Assembly: GCA_025618425.1 (NCBI GenBank)
Contig: CM046836.1
Coordinates: 16,208,135-16,272,134 of the forward strand
Origin: Heliocidaris tuberculata
Lineage: Eukaryota > Echinodermata > Echinoidea > Camarodonta > Echinometridae
Reading direction: 5' to 3'
DNA: 64,000 bases
In this document: positions 46,600 through 59,319 of the stretch, in pieces
Layout of the letters: every line of letters begins with the position of its first letter
Numbering within the stretch: position 1 is the stretch's first letter
Notes under the pieces: model-generated
Databases searched by the model: none
What the model saw: only the letters and a program-made list of their open reading frames with translations
What the model was told of the DNA's origin: nothing
Translations under genes and position numbers: made by a program

Positions 46600-47100
46600 C
46601 AAGTGACAAGAGGGAATGATAATAGGTTTCTTGTTTTGGATCGAATGGACAAAAGGTATGAAATAGTTGGTTGGAAGGGAGTCTTCCGATATAGTATTGA
46701 GAACGAAATTTTACAAAAACACGAAACACCTTCCAATTATATTTCATATGATAATTTCATATGGTACATATCACTTTGACATTGCTCATGGCTATACTGT
46801 TGTTTTTAACAGAAACATTTCCATACATTATGGTCTCATTTCTGATCATGAGACCATATTTATTTTGGAATTAATGACATGTTGCAAGGACAGATTCTTG
46901 TCATGAAAGGGTAAAGCCAAAGGGATGGCTGCTTTGTTTTCACTCCTCATGCTAGAGTTCATACCATTTTTAATAAACTGTTGTCTTTTTTTGTCTTTTG
47001 ATTAAAGGCATCGCTGTATCATAGGTGCGGTTCAATATTCAACTGCCTCATTCACACAATGTAGTACATGTATATTAATGAAGACTTAATTGTGGAATAT
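46600..47100. other. Flank of the dead exon, nothing recognised
   Basis: Includes a short inverted pair AATGGTCTCATTTCTGATCATGAGACCAT-type hairpin near 46830. No further CUB or LDLa exon was found between here and the protease gene, so the start of the modular gene is unplaced. Confidence 0.4.
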
Positions 47101-47104
47101 TAGT

Positions 47105-47330
47105 GAGGCTCTTGACTATCGTACAAAACGGGTCCTTGGTTCAATCCTTCATCGATGCTTAATTTCTTCAAGGTATTATACCCATATTTGTCCTTATTGA
47201 CCCAGGTGTATTAAATGGGTACCTGGCAAAGCAAGGGAAATAATGAATGCAGGGCCCTCGCCCCTCAGAAAGGGTAGTATTAACGGGCAAATTCAAGCTT
47301 TATTGTCCCAAACGTTACCGACTACCTTTA
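47105..47330 (+). mobile_element. tRNA-derived SINE
   Basis: GTGAGGCTCTTGACTATCGT and GGTTCAATCC act as decayed A/B boxes; then GACCCAGGTGTATTAAATGG and GTACCTGGCAAAG, and the tail GCAGGGCCCTCGCCCCTCAG. The same tail lies inverted near 51570. Confidence 0.6.
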
Positions 47331-47588
47331 AGAGTTTTGTATATTTGATGATTGCATCAATCTAATTGCCCTCCTAGACTTGGATCAGACAAAATATCAA
47401 GTGAAAATGATGTTTTCATGCCAACGTATGTTCACAATTCTCTAATACAATTCTATAATACTTGGTAACTTATGGTATACCTTGGGCTTGCCCTAATAGC
47501 GATGAGGCTACCCCGGGGAAATACATGTAGGACCATATATTTCTGTTACATGTATTATTCAGCTCAAATCCACTATCGCGGCCATAAG

Positions 47589-47735
47589 CATCAGGGGAGC
47601 GTTTCATCAAGCGTTTTGTCGGTGATTTTTACTGACAAATTTGCTCTCAGCCAATCAGATGCAAGGATTTCAGTAGCTTATAACAGTTGTCGGTAAAAAT
47701 CACCGACAAAACGCTTGATGAAGCGCTCCCCTGAT
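47589..47735. mobile_element. 147-bp palindromic MITE
   Basis: Ends CATCAGGGGAGCGTTTCATC / GATGAAGCGCTCCCCTGATG; centre AATTTGCTCTCAGCCAATCA is shared with the MITEs at 35161 and 37168. Confidence 0.8.
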
Positions 47736-47879
47736 GAGAACGATTGTTGTTTCACCAGATAACCAACAGAGTAATAGATTTCATAGTAGTACTAGTAGTA
47801 TACGAAGAAAATGCTGGTCGTAGTACTATTCTAAATCTATTTTATCTTAATCTTCCACTCAAAATACTTCACAAGAATT

Positions 47880-48850
47880 TTGGGATATCATGTTAGCCAC
47901 ATCCCTCTTACCTTTAATTACTAAACCAACCCGGGTTACCAACGAAACAGCAACCCTCATAGATAATATCTTTTGTAATGTTATTCCCTTACCTGAATCA
48001 GGGATTATTTCATCTGACATATCAGATCATTTTTTCACGAAGTCCTTGTATTTTAGATAAAAAAGATACCCCCTTTCAAAGATTAAGAAGAGTAACACCT
48101 AATAGAATAGCGCGATACAAAGAAAGTCTAGAAGATGCTGATTGGACTGAAGTTTATAGTTCGCATGATACAAATACAGCTTATAATATATTTATGACAT
48201 GTTTTCATGCCACATGTAGATAGACACATTCCATTAGTGAGCAAATGGTCTAATTATAAGAGTCCCTGGCAGTGGCGTAGCTCGGATTTTTTTTTACAAA
48301 TTCTGCTTGAAGGGAGACCCGTATTTTTTTCTTCTCGCCAGCGATCCAAAACTCGCTCAGTGGGAGGGGGGGGGGGGGGGGTATCACATGTTTTCCTCCA
48401 TAATTCTCTGACAAGCAAAAAAAAAAAAAAAAAAAAAATCGAGGAAAAGTTGTAAGGGGGGCACTATGCCCCCCTGCCCCCCCCCCCTCAGCTACGCTAG
48501 TGGTCCCTGGATTCCTTTGAGAACTAAATCAATTTTAAGATCTATAAATCGAAAAAAACAACTTATATTACGCCAACAAAATACAGCGTTCTGAAAAGTC
48601 TCACTGTAAATGCACTACTTACAAAACTGTTCTCACTAAAATATGACTTAATGAAAAACGAAAATATTTTACAAATATTCAACAAGCATACATCGTCCCC
48701 CAAAATAGCGAGAAAATTAAAAGACATAAAAAAAGAGGTTATACACATGCATGTAAAAGGAAACATCCAGGTAATCTATTTGTGTGCAGTCGATAACGTA
48801 TTACTAGGAGAATTACATAACTAATTGCATGGTAAAGTACTAGTGGTGGA
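47880..48850 (+). pseudogene. LINE fragment (endonuclease end to RT start)
   Basis: Reads LITKPTRVTNETATLIDNIF, SGIISSDISDHFF, then YKESLEDADWTEVYSS...AYNIF, DRHIPLVSKWSNYKSPW, interrupted, and then IPLRTKSILRSINRKKQLIL: the linker of Jockey/CR1/RTE-type LINEs between endonuclease and RT. Interrupted by the 233-bp MITE; later frames are broken. Confidence 0.7.
48270..48502. mobile_element. hAT-like MITE inside the LINE fragment
   Basis: Ends CAGTGGCGTAGCT / AGCTACGCTAGTG, 8-bp target duplication GTCCCTGG (48262-48269, 48503-48510). Removing it restores KSPWIPLRT. Interior: poly-G, poly-A and a poly-C tract. Confidence 0.88.
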
Positions 48851-49179
48851 TAATTTATGGAAATTTATAATTTCATAATAAAAAAAGTTATTTCCAAATT
48901 GCATCATCTACTGAGTAGTAACTGTCTGCAAATGAAACTAAATATAAATGTGTATTTGGAGATTAACAACGCTCATCATGAACGGACGTGTTTGATTCTT
49001 AGCTCCGTGACCCACGGTTTTTGTGTACTAGCCAGCTAAGATTTTCATCTTATCATCTAAAATATCTCATTTACATCTTGGTCATCTATATTCTGAACAT
49101 TTGTGGACCTTTATTTCATCTTTGATGATCATTCTTGATGTTTACTTTATATGGACTTTGATTTGTTGAGTATATAGCC

Positions 49180-49745
49180 ATGTCAAGGGGCAAACGGAAC
49201 GACGCAGACAATCTTGCAAGTGAGATTCGGGAAGAGGTGCAGAGAGCTCTTGAGGTCAACAGTGAACTCCTCGACCCTCTTGTGAGTAAAATTAAGACTA
49301 TTCTCATCGATGAACTAACTTCAGTCATTAACCAAAAAGTTGGTGACAGCTTAAGGGAAAACTTTGATTTTGAAATGGCGTCGAGAGATGAAAAGATAAG
49401 TAGTCTACAAAAGGAAATTGACGTGTTAAAGGAGCAAACGAAGCTGTGCAGTATTCAAGGCGGAATTGTCTTGTTCTTCATGGTTTGTAGGAGTGTGAGA
49501 ATGAAAACACCAATGAGATCGTGAAAAAAGTATGTGAGGAGAAACTGAAAATAAAGATTCAAGATGGCGACTTTGACAGGTCACACCGTTTAGGCGCCAA
49601 AAGGGAGAAGTCACGTGGGATCATCGTTCGCTTCACTGGCTACGATGTTCGAAACCGAATCTACCAAGCCAGGAGGACGCTGAGAGATCTGGAAGGAGAC
49701 CCCATCTACATACAAGAGAGCCTAACCAAGATCCCAGCTTTTTAG
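49180..49745 (+). pseudogene. LINE ORF1-like remnant
   Basis: MSRGKRNDADNLASEI starts a coiled coil (VINQKVGDSLRENFDF, SLQKEIDVLKEQ); after a frame slip near 49510 follow VKKVCEEKLKIKIQDGDFDR, SHRLGAKREKSRGIIVRFTG and IYIQESLTKIPAF. SHRLG...IIVRF is the RNA-binding part of ORF1 proteins of invertebrate LINEs. One frameshift, early stop. Confidence 0.7.
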
Positions 49746-49857
49746 GCAAGTCAAGTCTAAATACAAAGACAACTCTTGTCTTCAAATACATAAGTGTCTT
49801 CAGCCTAGAAGTGCCTTTCGTCATGGATTAGACTTGACTGAACCTAAAGCAGGGTTC

Positions 49858-50400
49858 CCACTTAGCCGAGTTATAGTGGCGAGTTATGGAGAGTTGTGGC
49901 GAGTTGCCTCAAGGAGGCACTCGCGATAACTCTCGTAAAGCTCTTCATGTAACTCTGGATAACTCGCAACAACTCGGCACGGCTCGGCGTAACTCGGAAC
50001 TCTGCACAACTCTCTTTGAAGTCGCAAGCAGTTCCAACAATTTTGAACATGTTCAAAATTTTCACTAACTCGTTGTAACTCGCGCTGAACTCAATTAAAC
50101 TCGTAATATACTCGCAATACTCGCAACATACTCGCAATACTCGCAACATACTCGCATGACTCGTAAGAAGCCCGAGATGCACTCTTCATAATTCGCCACC
50201 TTCAAGTATACCCGAGTGCTATTCGAGTTTCCAAGAGTGGGATACGAGCACCACGATTGTATTACGAGTCAGGTAGAGTTGCCCACGAGATTAGTGCGAG
50301 TTTAGATCGAGCACGGCGACTTACAGGGAGCTTAGATCGAGCTCGGCGACTTACAGCGAGTTTCGTATGAGCTTATTCAGAGTGTATTGCAAGCGCAACA
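49858..50400. repeat. Degenerate (N)CGAGTTNNG repeat that changes strand
   Basis: 49865-49920 carries GCGAGTTATGG / GAGTTGTGGCGAGTTG; 49920-50180 the inverse (AACTCGCAACAACTCGGCAC); after 50200 the forward sense again (CGAGTTTAGATCGAGC). Begins with CAGGGTTCCCAC, which resembles a hAT end. No reading frame of interest. Confidence 0.6.
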
Positions 50401-51630
50401 TGATATGTAGCTGACCTATTAAAATGCAATGCTTTACATTTTCCCAAAAGTATTTTCAAGATAGAATACATTTATTCAACCCTAAACGCACGTGTACACA
50501 GAAAAAAATAGACCATCGCCATTCCATTTCCACAACTACCAACAAACAAGGCAAGAAACATGCCTCGGCTCAAGAAATCCAAGAGTGTTGGACATTGCGA
50601 TAATGGACATTGCTGTAGTGGACATTGCGGTCGTGGGCCATTCTTTGTAAAGTGAAACTTATTTTGACAAAAGTGAAGTTAATTCTTGCTGTTTTTGAAT
50701 AGTTCATTCTTGAAGAGTAATGTCTGAAGTTAAATGGATCACATTTTTTTCATTAATTGAAGACCCAGTTATGCTAATTTTCATACAATTACATTGGCAT
50801 AAGTTAAAGTTAAAAAAAAAAATCCCTTTTTCACCATATTACAGTCATCTCTCAGTATGAGCTTTAATAGTTGTTGTCACTATAATATTATAGTGAAATC
50901 ATACCCTTCCTAGGTCCTTTTAAAAGTAATTAAGTTGAAGGAAAAGAAAATTTGTCTATGCATTATGTAATAATTAACATGCATAATTAAGTAATTCTAA
51001 TGTCACACACGTGACCCCAAAGTATGAAAAGTTTATGCTATTTGAAAAATACAATCTGGATCTATATTTTCCTGTCATGAGCTAACTTGTGTGTGTCCTC
51101 AATCTCACCAAAAATTATTCCAAATATGATTCTCGGTTCTTTAAATATCGCCCAACTAACTTTGTCACACACGTGACCTGAGTGCAAGTCATGTGTACAG
51201 TCTGTTTCATCTATTATTGTTGAGTTTCTTGACCTATTAATTTTGTTTTCACTTTTTGCTTTCCCCTTATTTAATCCTCTGAATTCATTGCGCAACCCTA
51301 TACAATTATGATCAAAGTGTACATGTAATAAGCTATAAAGTTTAGAAAACAAGCTGAAGATGAATATACCTTTATATCAGCTAGAAAACGTTTGATTTGT
51401 TTACTTTGATTCTTTGGCCTGAACATTAATGATAATGATAATATAAGATGTTAATGGTAATAATATATAATAATAATAATTACAATAAAAATAATAATAC
51501 GAATTAATAATAATAAGTATATTTCTTGTTTACCAAGGGTAGCCTCATCAATACTAAATACTTTTCTTCCTGAGGGCCCTGCAAGCATATCAATACCCTG
51601 GTTTTAGCACGACAACCGTAACTCTCAGTG
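50400..51630. other. AT-rich stretch, nothing recognised
   Basis: Contains two copies of GTCACACACGTGACC-like sequence (51001, 51163) and a TAATAATAA microsatellite at 51420-51520. Confidence 0.4.
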
Positions 51631-51639
51631 CATTCAAGA

Positions 51640-51800
51640 AATAAATCCTACAGGTACTTACTACACCTGGATCGAGCATGGCAAATGCAGATAAATGTCT
51701 TGCCAAAGGACGTTAGTGCCATGGCAATTAAATTTAACCCCAAACCTTGTGATCTGCAGTACGGTTAGTCGGTTACTTATCTACTAGACCAAAACACCTC
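51640..51800 (-). mobile_element. tRNA-derived SINE
   Basis: The minus strand reads GTTTTGGTCTAGTAGATAAG, a decayed B box AAGGTTTGGGGTTAAATTT, then GGCACTAACGTCCTTTGGCA and CCAGGTGTAGTAAGTACC. Same family as 63651-63960. Confidence 0.65.
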
Positions 51801-52224
51801 TCAGTATCTCAATAAATATATCAATATATAATATCCATAAATATATGAAAATGAAAAAGAACAAAAAAATGGGTGTTCAATTCAATTGAATTCAATATTA
51901 TTCGTCCATCAATAATATCACGGAGATTTAGCATGGGATTTTTACATAGTATGATCGTATACAAAAACATGAAAGAACATGAAACATGAAATTATACATC
52001 ATAAATAATGCATACGAAATCAGTGAAAATTTATATAAAGCATAACATGACATCCACACAATAGGCGTATTACACCACATACATGTAAAAAAAAGACCGT
52101 AGTTTTCAACACTAACTCATCAGTGCATATCATTAGCATTAGCAGACTCATAGTGCACACATTTGCGCATTTTTTCTCTCTGATAGAGTTACGCCCCTAC
52201 TGCCGCACCCCGTCCCCCTAAAAC

Positions 52225-52470
52225 ACCCCTGAAGTCCCCCCCCCCCCCCCCCGAGCACGGTACACATCCAAACCAGTGTACGCACGTAGACGGGCTGCGT
52301 CCTCCTCAACATCCCAGACAGCAGGGGGGGGGGGGGAGGTGGAAGCTGAGAAGGAGACAGAGAGTAGAAAAGAGAGAGGGAGAGAGAGAGATAGAAAAAA
52401 AGCTGCGGGAAGAGGTAGACATGGTAAAGTGAATAGAAAAGAGGGAGAGAGAACTCGCAATGCTTAGGAC
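52225..52470. repeat. Low-complexity C-run, G-run and GA-rich tract
   Basis: C16 near 52237, G12 near 52325 and AGAGAGAGGGAGAGAG from 52370. A similar GA-rich tract is at 52725-52800. 51.8-53.1 kb otherwise shows nothing recognised. Confidence 0.8.
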
Positions 52471-53184
52471 GGGAGGCAGGAACGTTAAAAAAAAAATTAA
52501 ATAAGCATCACAAAAGTCACTGCACAAGAACAATAACTATGATATCATGAATGTTTGTACATATATGCACATGACCCTCATACTACCTTAAGACGTAGAG
52601 CGCATTTACTGTTATGGAAGAAAATAATACTCATAAAGACTAACATGTAACTACAAAGGAAATCACTTAGCTTTGCATTACAAATATACATATGTCAGCC
52701 TAAAAAGGAGATAAGACAGTCAGACTGAGAGGGAAGGGAGAAGGAAGAAAGGAGAAGAAGAAAAGAGAAGAAGAAGAAAGGGAAAGGCGAAAGAGGAGAG
52801 GAAGAGATGAAAATTTCACACCTATGATAAGCATCTCGGAAAAAAATATATTCAGAGAAATTGGCTAAATTGTAACACTTGTAACACTGGCTATCTTTAA
52901 TACATAATGATAAAGGTGTAAACTATGCAAGTTTAATAGACAATTTACATTTGATATAGCTACTCTTTTCAAACTTTATACTGTGCTACATTAAACACCC
53001 TGCAATGGGAATTCATATAATTTTACACGGTAGTCAAAGAGGTTTATCATTCCAACTTGCATCATTATACTTCAGTAGTTTGGTAGCGATGAGTATTTCA
53101 CTGAAAGACCCTGAATAAAAGAGATGGGTATTGCACAAAGTAGGACAGGTTATTCATTCATTCATGCATGCCAGGAGATACCGT

Positions 53185-55905
53185 ATCGGGACACCTACCC
53201 CCTGGACAACCACCCTCTAGGACAACTACCCCCTAGGACAACTACCCCCTAGGGCAACCACCCCCTAGGACGACTACCCCCTGGACAATTACCCTCTAGA
53301 ATGATTACCCCCGACTAACTACCCCCTAGGGCAACCACCCTCTAGGACAACTACCCCCAGACAACTGCCCCCCAGACAACTACCCCCTAGGGCAACCACC
53401 CTCTAGGACAACTACCCCCCGGACAACTCCCCTCCCCCAGACAACTACCCCCTAGGGCAACCACCCTCTAGGACAACTACCCCCCGGACAACTACCCCCG
53501 GACAGCTACCCCCAGACAGCTACCCCGGACAGCTACCCCCCTGGTCAACTACACCCTGGCAACTACCCTCTAGGACAAGCACCCTCTAGGAAAAGTACCC
53601 AACATTGGACTTAACATCACATTGAACAAGATTGTGCTCGTTCGCTTCGCTTGCTCGCCAAAATAGAATTAATATGGCCTTAATTTCTGCAAAGCAAAAT
53701 TTCTGCTTCGACCTGCAGCAATAAAACCCAGATAATATACCAAATTTTATTAAAAGAGAACTGTTTGTTTTCGCTCATGCTTGCTCGCTTAATTGTTCCT
53801 ACTCCAACTTCCAACAATAAAACCTAGTTTATCACATTAAAAAACAACAACAAAAACTAGTTTATGTATACTATTATTTAAAAAAATAAAAAAAATTTTT
53901 TTTGGTTTTGCTTTGTTTTTGTTGGGGGGGGGGGGGGGGGGTGGTTGCTCGCTCGCTACGCTCGCTGGCCGAAATGGACCACTAAAAGCACATTGAATAC
54001 GACTGAATACTCGTACTCTTAATTGTAATATATTGCCTTAGATTTCTTCAATGCATGAAGGCAGGTATTCCCATGTGCAATATCAACTCTATATTGGACG
54101 TTTTGCATGGTCAACAATTAAGGGGGAGGGGGAACGGGAAGGAAAACAAATATTCCAGCCGTTTGTCACCCCCCCCCCCCTCTCTCTCCCTCACGCGCTC
54201 TACAATTATGCAACTTGTTACAAAGCTACCACCCAATCGAGTATAAAAGGAAACTAGCATTGTGGTTTTAAAAAAATAATATGGGGTGTACAATCATGTT
54301 AAGGCGCACGAGAAAGCAACCAAGATCACAATGTTCGGAAATTAATGCCTTTTCACCATCAAGATTTTTTTGAATACTAGCATAATGACTTTTGAAACAT
54401 TTATTCCATCAAAAACGCTATCATAATCACGGAGAGAATAATCAGATATTCACACTTTTGAGACACTTAAGATTATTATGAAACAACACAATTTTGGCAC
54501 GCTCATTTCATTGACATTTGGGGCAGGGAGCACTGTGCCCCCTATTTTTGGAAGAAAAATAATTGGGGCAAAGTTCTGGCAAATTTCGGCAAAAAAATCA
54601 ATAAATTTGGGCAAAATTCGACAAAATCCTGTATCAAAATACCTGACACTGAGAAAAAATTGGGAAAATTAATTGAAAAAGAAAGAAAATCATGTTTACA
54701 CACGACATGATTTCCCGGAATTAATGCTTTTTTGTATGTTTCACTTTCTGTGTGTTACTTCAGTAACAACACTGTATTATTACTAAGAGGAATCAAAAGA
54801 CATATTTGTTGGTATTGTAATAATCTTGGATAGCTCTAAAGCGCATACAGCAGTTTTAATTGATTATGCGCTATACAAGTGACAGTTATAATTATCATTT
54901 GGGGCCATAGATTCTGTCTGAATTTTACTCGCAGACCGTTGTAGATTGTTATTTTAAGTTCGCCTTTTTAGTAGGAAACACGGCAAGATATTGGATTTAT
55001 TATTCGTGAAAATACATAGGCCTACTTATACTCACTCAAACCCTTGGTTGTAAACCCTAATTTCCAGAAGATCTTACTGTGGGAGAGCAACCTTTTATAC
55101 CCTTCCCAGTTGGTATTTAATATTGAATATATCAAAGAATTCTCAGAACGTTACCTTTGAAAAAAAAAATTCACAGATTTTTCCGTCCAAATTTGATGGA
55201 AAATTCAACAGTACAATGCACCATCAAACACCGAGTTTAAACACTCAACTTTTAAAACAAAAATGTAACACCAGGGGAAATCTCCCCCCCCCCCCCCCCC
55301 CGTGCTCATAGGTATAGACACACTTAACTCACTTGGTGAGGTGAATTTTTACATTACAATGCACCAAAATCCTTCTATTTATAACCAGATTTCCAAAAAG
55401 TTCTTAGCGTTGGAGGTAGATACCCCTCCTCTGGATAATCATTATATCCTTACTGATTGTTGGTCGACCCCCCCCCCCCCTCCCTCCACGTCCTCCCTTG
55501 GCAGAAATCAGTTTAAATGCCATGGAGTACCTGGGAGTTGTAACTGTTTGGGGGGATAGTTGACCTACATGCCATGGGTGAGAGTATGCTGGTTGTTGTC
55601 CGATTAATAATTACCCTAAGTCGTTAATGTCCGAGGGTAGTTATTTGGGTGGTAGTTACCTTAGGTGGTATTTGTCAAGAAGATGTCCTAAAGACTGGCC
55701 CTAAGGGTTAGTTGTCTGGGGGTAGTTGTCGGGGGGGGGGGGGTAGTTGTCCTAGAAGGTGGTTGTTCTAGGGGGTACATGTCTGGGGGTAGTTGTCCGG
55801 GGGTAGTTGTCCTCGAGGGTGGTTGTCCTAGGGGGTAGTTGTCCGGGGGGGGGGGAGTAGTTATCCAGGGGGTAGTTGTCCCAGGGGGTGGTTGTCAATT
55901 TTATG
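53185..55905. mobile_element. Foldback element with tandem-repeat arms
   Basis: Left arm 53185-53600 is a tandem array of ~15-18-bp units GGACAACTACCCCCTA / GGGCAACCACCCTCTA; right arm ~55655-55905 is the inverse (TAGTTGTCCGGGGGTAGTTG, GGTGGTTGTCCTAGGGGG). The ~2-kb spacer has G/C tracts (53924-53941, 55287) and no recognisable protein. Long inverted arms built of short repeats resemble the TU foldback family described in sea urchins; the identification is inference. Confidence 0.65.
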
Positions 55906-55909
55906 TATC

Positions 55910-57110
55910 TTTCGTCTAAATAATATATGATCTATTGTCAGCAGCCTGTATCTATTTCTGATTTTTTTTTCTTCAAGTGATCTTTAATGTGATCTTTTTG
56001 GTTCAGGAAATTTTGCAGCAGCAATATCCTTATTTTTGTCTTGCATCTGTTTTTTAGGAAGAAAGAGGAGATTGAAAGAAGACGTTGGGTACCATTATGC
56101 ATATGAATGATCAATATGTGGATAGATATTAGAATCCTACCAATAGGGATGAAAGTAATCATGAGTTACCTGTAGGAAAGCAAATATAAAAGATGTATAG
56201 AGAGATTGATGATTGTGATTATTAAGCTTTACATCTGTACGGAAATAAATTGGTGGAATACCTGTTATGTTTTGAAACATGTGTATAAAGTATTTTATTT
56301 GTAATCAGTATGATTTCGGGAACGTATCTATATATTTATATGTCATGCTATGCAGAAAGGTAGAGAGAGACGGAAAAAGATAACTGGATTATAAGCATAT
56401 TGTTGGAAAAATATGCATTTAAGCAGCAATTGTGCTTGTTCGCTATTCAAGAATAAGAAAAAGCAGTTTTAAAGGAGATAAAATATGCTTGATTTGGGGA
56501 AATTCTAGGAAATTATTATTTTGCTGTAAAGGTATAGGTTTGGTTTTTATAGAGTTTTTGTTATTGATGTAGGAAATGGAGAAGCATTTGTACAAAAATA
56601 TTGCAGGAATAGATATTGTCCCAACCAGTTGGTAGAAATCATGGTTATGATAAAACGTATTAGAGTCTGTTCTTGCATTATGAGCTTGAAATCTTCTTGT
56701 ATGTGAATATTACAGTGGGTTTGTCCGATGCTGGCGGTTCTGTTTTTGCATTTTATCAAATTCTACTTTTATGTGAATATTAGAGTGAGCTTATCAAATA
56801 CTAGCAGGTCTGTGCAGAAAGTTCCTGTTTTCCGCCATAGGCATTCATTTTAATATTCCACGTTGATTAATATCAACTTAAGAGTTCAACCTATGTGTCC
56901 TTGTCACATTGTAATTTCAAAGAATCAAAGTTTTATCAGTCATTTATATTTCCACAATTTTTAGAAATGGGAAAGTTCTATTTTGTGTTCTGCCAAAAAT
57001 ATTACTAGTAGCAAATATCATTCATATGTTTTTCTAAAATTATTCAAAGCAGCAACTGGTATTATTTAATAAACAATGTTGGTACTCACACCTAAATTCA
57101 CTTATTTAAG
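55910..57110. other. AT-rich stretch, nothing recognised
   Basis: No coding similarity or element ends. GTGGGTTTGTCCGATGCTGGCGG and GTGAGCTTATCAAATACTAGCAGG near 56715 and 56787 form a weak ~72-bp repeat. Confidence 0.4.
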
Positions 57111-57115
57111 TAGAG

Positions 57116-58043
57116 ACCAGGGCCCGTATTCAATTCAATACTTAAGAGTGAAATATGAGTAGTTTACTTAGTTTTCGGCTGAGATAAAGCAATTTTGGTA
57201 TTCAGTTGAATCTTTTGGCTAAGTTTTTTACCCTAGGTCTAAGACAGCTCCCTAGCAGACTTAAAGGGGGTACCCAATGCTGAAACAATGTTAGTTCATT
57301 TAAAAGATCATGATTTTATTAGCAGAAAATCATCTGCCTTAAGTTTTTTAAAAATTCGTGTTGCCAGAAAAATCCCCGAAATATGGTAAGACTTCAGGAT
57401 ATTTTGGCCCCTCAGCTGTGTCCCAATTTCAGCTAGGTAACCACAATGACGTCAAAGTGGTTACCCAGGTTCGCGTATTGCAGATGTGTTGCGCGCTAGA
57501 CTGTACAAAATGCATTACACCTTGCGCGCATTTTGCTATAATTGCGCGACAAGGTAACCACTTTGACGTCATTGTGGTTACCTAGCTGAAATTGGGACAC
57601 AGCTGAGGGGCCAAAATATCCTGAAATCTGACCATATTTCGGGGATTTTCTGGCAACACAAATTCAAACAAAAATTTAAGGCAGATGATTTTCTTCTAAT
57701 AAAATCATGATCTTTTAAATGAACTAACATTGTTTCAGCATTGGGTATCCCCTTTAAACCAATTACTTGATTGGCAGGTATGTGGCTTTCATACATACGC
57801 CCAGTAGTATAAGCTGCGCACAGGCAAACTATGTAAGCGCGCATCTACTGTGACGCATTTATTGCGCGTTATTTTGGACAGGACATGTGACGTCACAATG
57901 GATATCAGTAAGTATTTTGCCTCAAAGTCGGGTTACTAAAGAAAAATACCTTAAAGTGATCTGAATACAAGTTAAGCCATTTTACTTAGCCGAGTTAAAT
58001 TTACTTACTTAATGCGCGTTTTTAATTGAATACCGGCCCTGGT
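57116..58043. mobile_element. MITE with ACCAGGGCC(C/G)GTATTCAATT ends, hosting a TTAA element
   Basis: Ends ACCAGGGCCCGTATTCAATT and the inverse of AATTGAATACCGGCCCTGGT. Nested inside, 57265-57753 is a 489-bp copy of the AGGGGGTACCCAATG element flanked by TTAA (57261-57264, 57754-57757), without the extra MITE of copy 1. Confidence 0.8.
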
Positions 58044-59310
58044 GTTTACTACCCTGTCAATAACATTATGTTTGTGTATAGTATGGGATTATCTGGATCT
58101 AGTTTCAGTATACAGGAACTAGTGGTATATATTGTGTTAGGGTCTTGGGTATATGATGTGATTTTGGAAGTTAGTTGACAAATCCAGTAGATTTTGTTGT
58201 CTAGTGGGACAACTGTTTTTCGATGTTTTTATTTTAGCCTAAAGTTAGGTTGGCGAAGTTTTCATGATGTTCCAATTAAAGGGTCATCCTGTTTGTCAGT
58301 TTCTACTGTCAAGCCCTGTTATAGTATAGCCAAAGTTTTTACACTTTTTCATTGTGAAATGGAATAGTTTGGAATTATATACCGTTGTATTTCTATTTCA
58401 GTGTGTTTATGCTGTACTAAACAGGAAGGGAAGAGTACAGGGGCAAAGAAAAGTGGTCACGCCATACGGTGATGTTATGATCTACTGTAGATATCACAAT
58501 TGATGTAATGTCGCCTTCTGTTGGTGTGTAGTGTACAAACAATGGTTTTTATTATGAATCTCAAAACTTGTATAATAATTATGTAACCATGCTATAAGAT
58601 ACAGAAAAATTCACTATCGCTCTCTAGTATTTTATAAATGATTACTTCCCTTAAAACATGTCTTAATTGATTATAATATGCATTAATTTTACTAAAACGG
58701 CAATTATGACAATAGCGGTAAACAAGTTTAACCAATCAGCGAAGGCCATCTTGGGCGTTTCCTCAGATTTTCCACGCATCGCACCAGTCGTTTTACGTTC
58801 AGCCGATCAACACCTACTTTTGCTCTCTCGTAACATCAGGGATTTAGTGCTTTCATTTTATCCCTTTTCGACATTTTATTGTAGGATGGGTCTACGTACA
58901 TCTTTAATTCATCGAAAAAAAAACTTTATCGGCATCTTCGTTCATTTATTTTGGCGACAACTTGATTTTGATCTGGGTTCGACAATCTTCGTTTTGGTGT
59001 TGTTGTTATCCTGCCGACGCTTGAACTTTTCTTCACGGAACTCGCTGCACTGCACCACGCCACGTGGCCATTAATGAATAGTGGCAGAGTTCCTCGCCTC
59101 TTGTTCGATCTTCATTTCACCCTCGTGTGGTCTCCACGGCATCCTAGTTTGATCTTCACGACACCATCGTCGAAGTACTTCCTCGTCACGCTCGTCTTTA
59201 TCATCCGACGTCGCAGCCGTTCAATCGACGTCGCCGTCAACGAACTAAGATAAGCCTACACGTCCAAAGACTCACACAACCAACATCGCATAGATCACGC
59301 GATCTCCGCT
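58044..59310. other. Stretch with one unassigned 135-codon frame
   Basis: The plus-strand frame 58667-59074 is open by chance or decayed; its residues suggest no family. 59080-59300 is rich in CGTCG/TCGACG. No other feature seen. Confidence 0.3.
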
Positions 59311-59319
59311 ACCGACGAA

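Noticed and set aside
53190..53600. CRISPR-like array from the regular 15-18-bp repeats
   Set aside because: Units are contiguous with no unique spacers and face an inverted array; a eukaryotic minisatellite in a foldback element.
58667..59074. 135-codon plus-strand frame as a protein-coding gene
   Set aside because: No recognisable domain, no plausible initiation or splicing context, and low-complexity surroundings.
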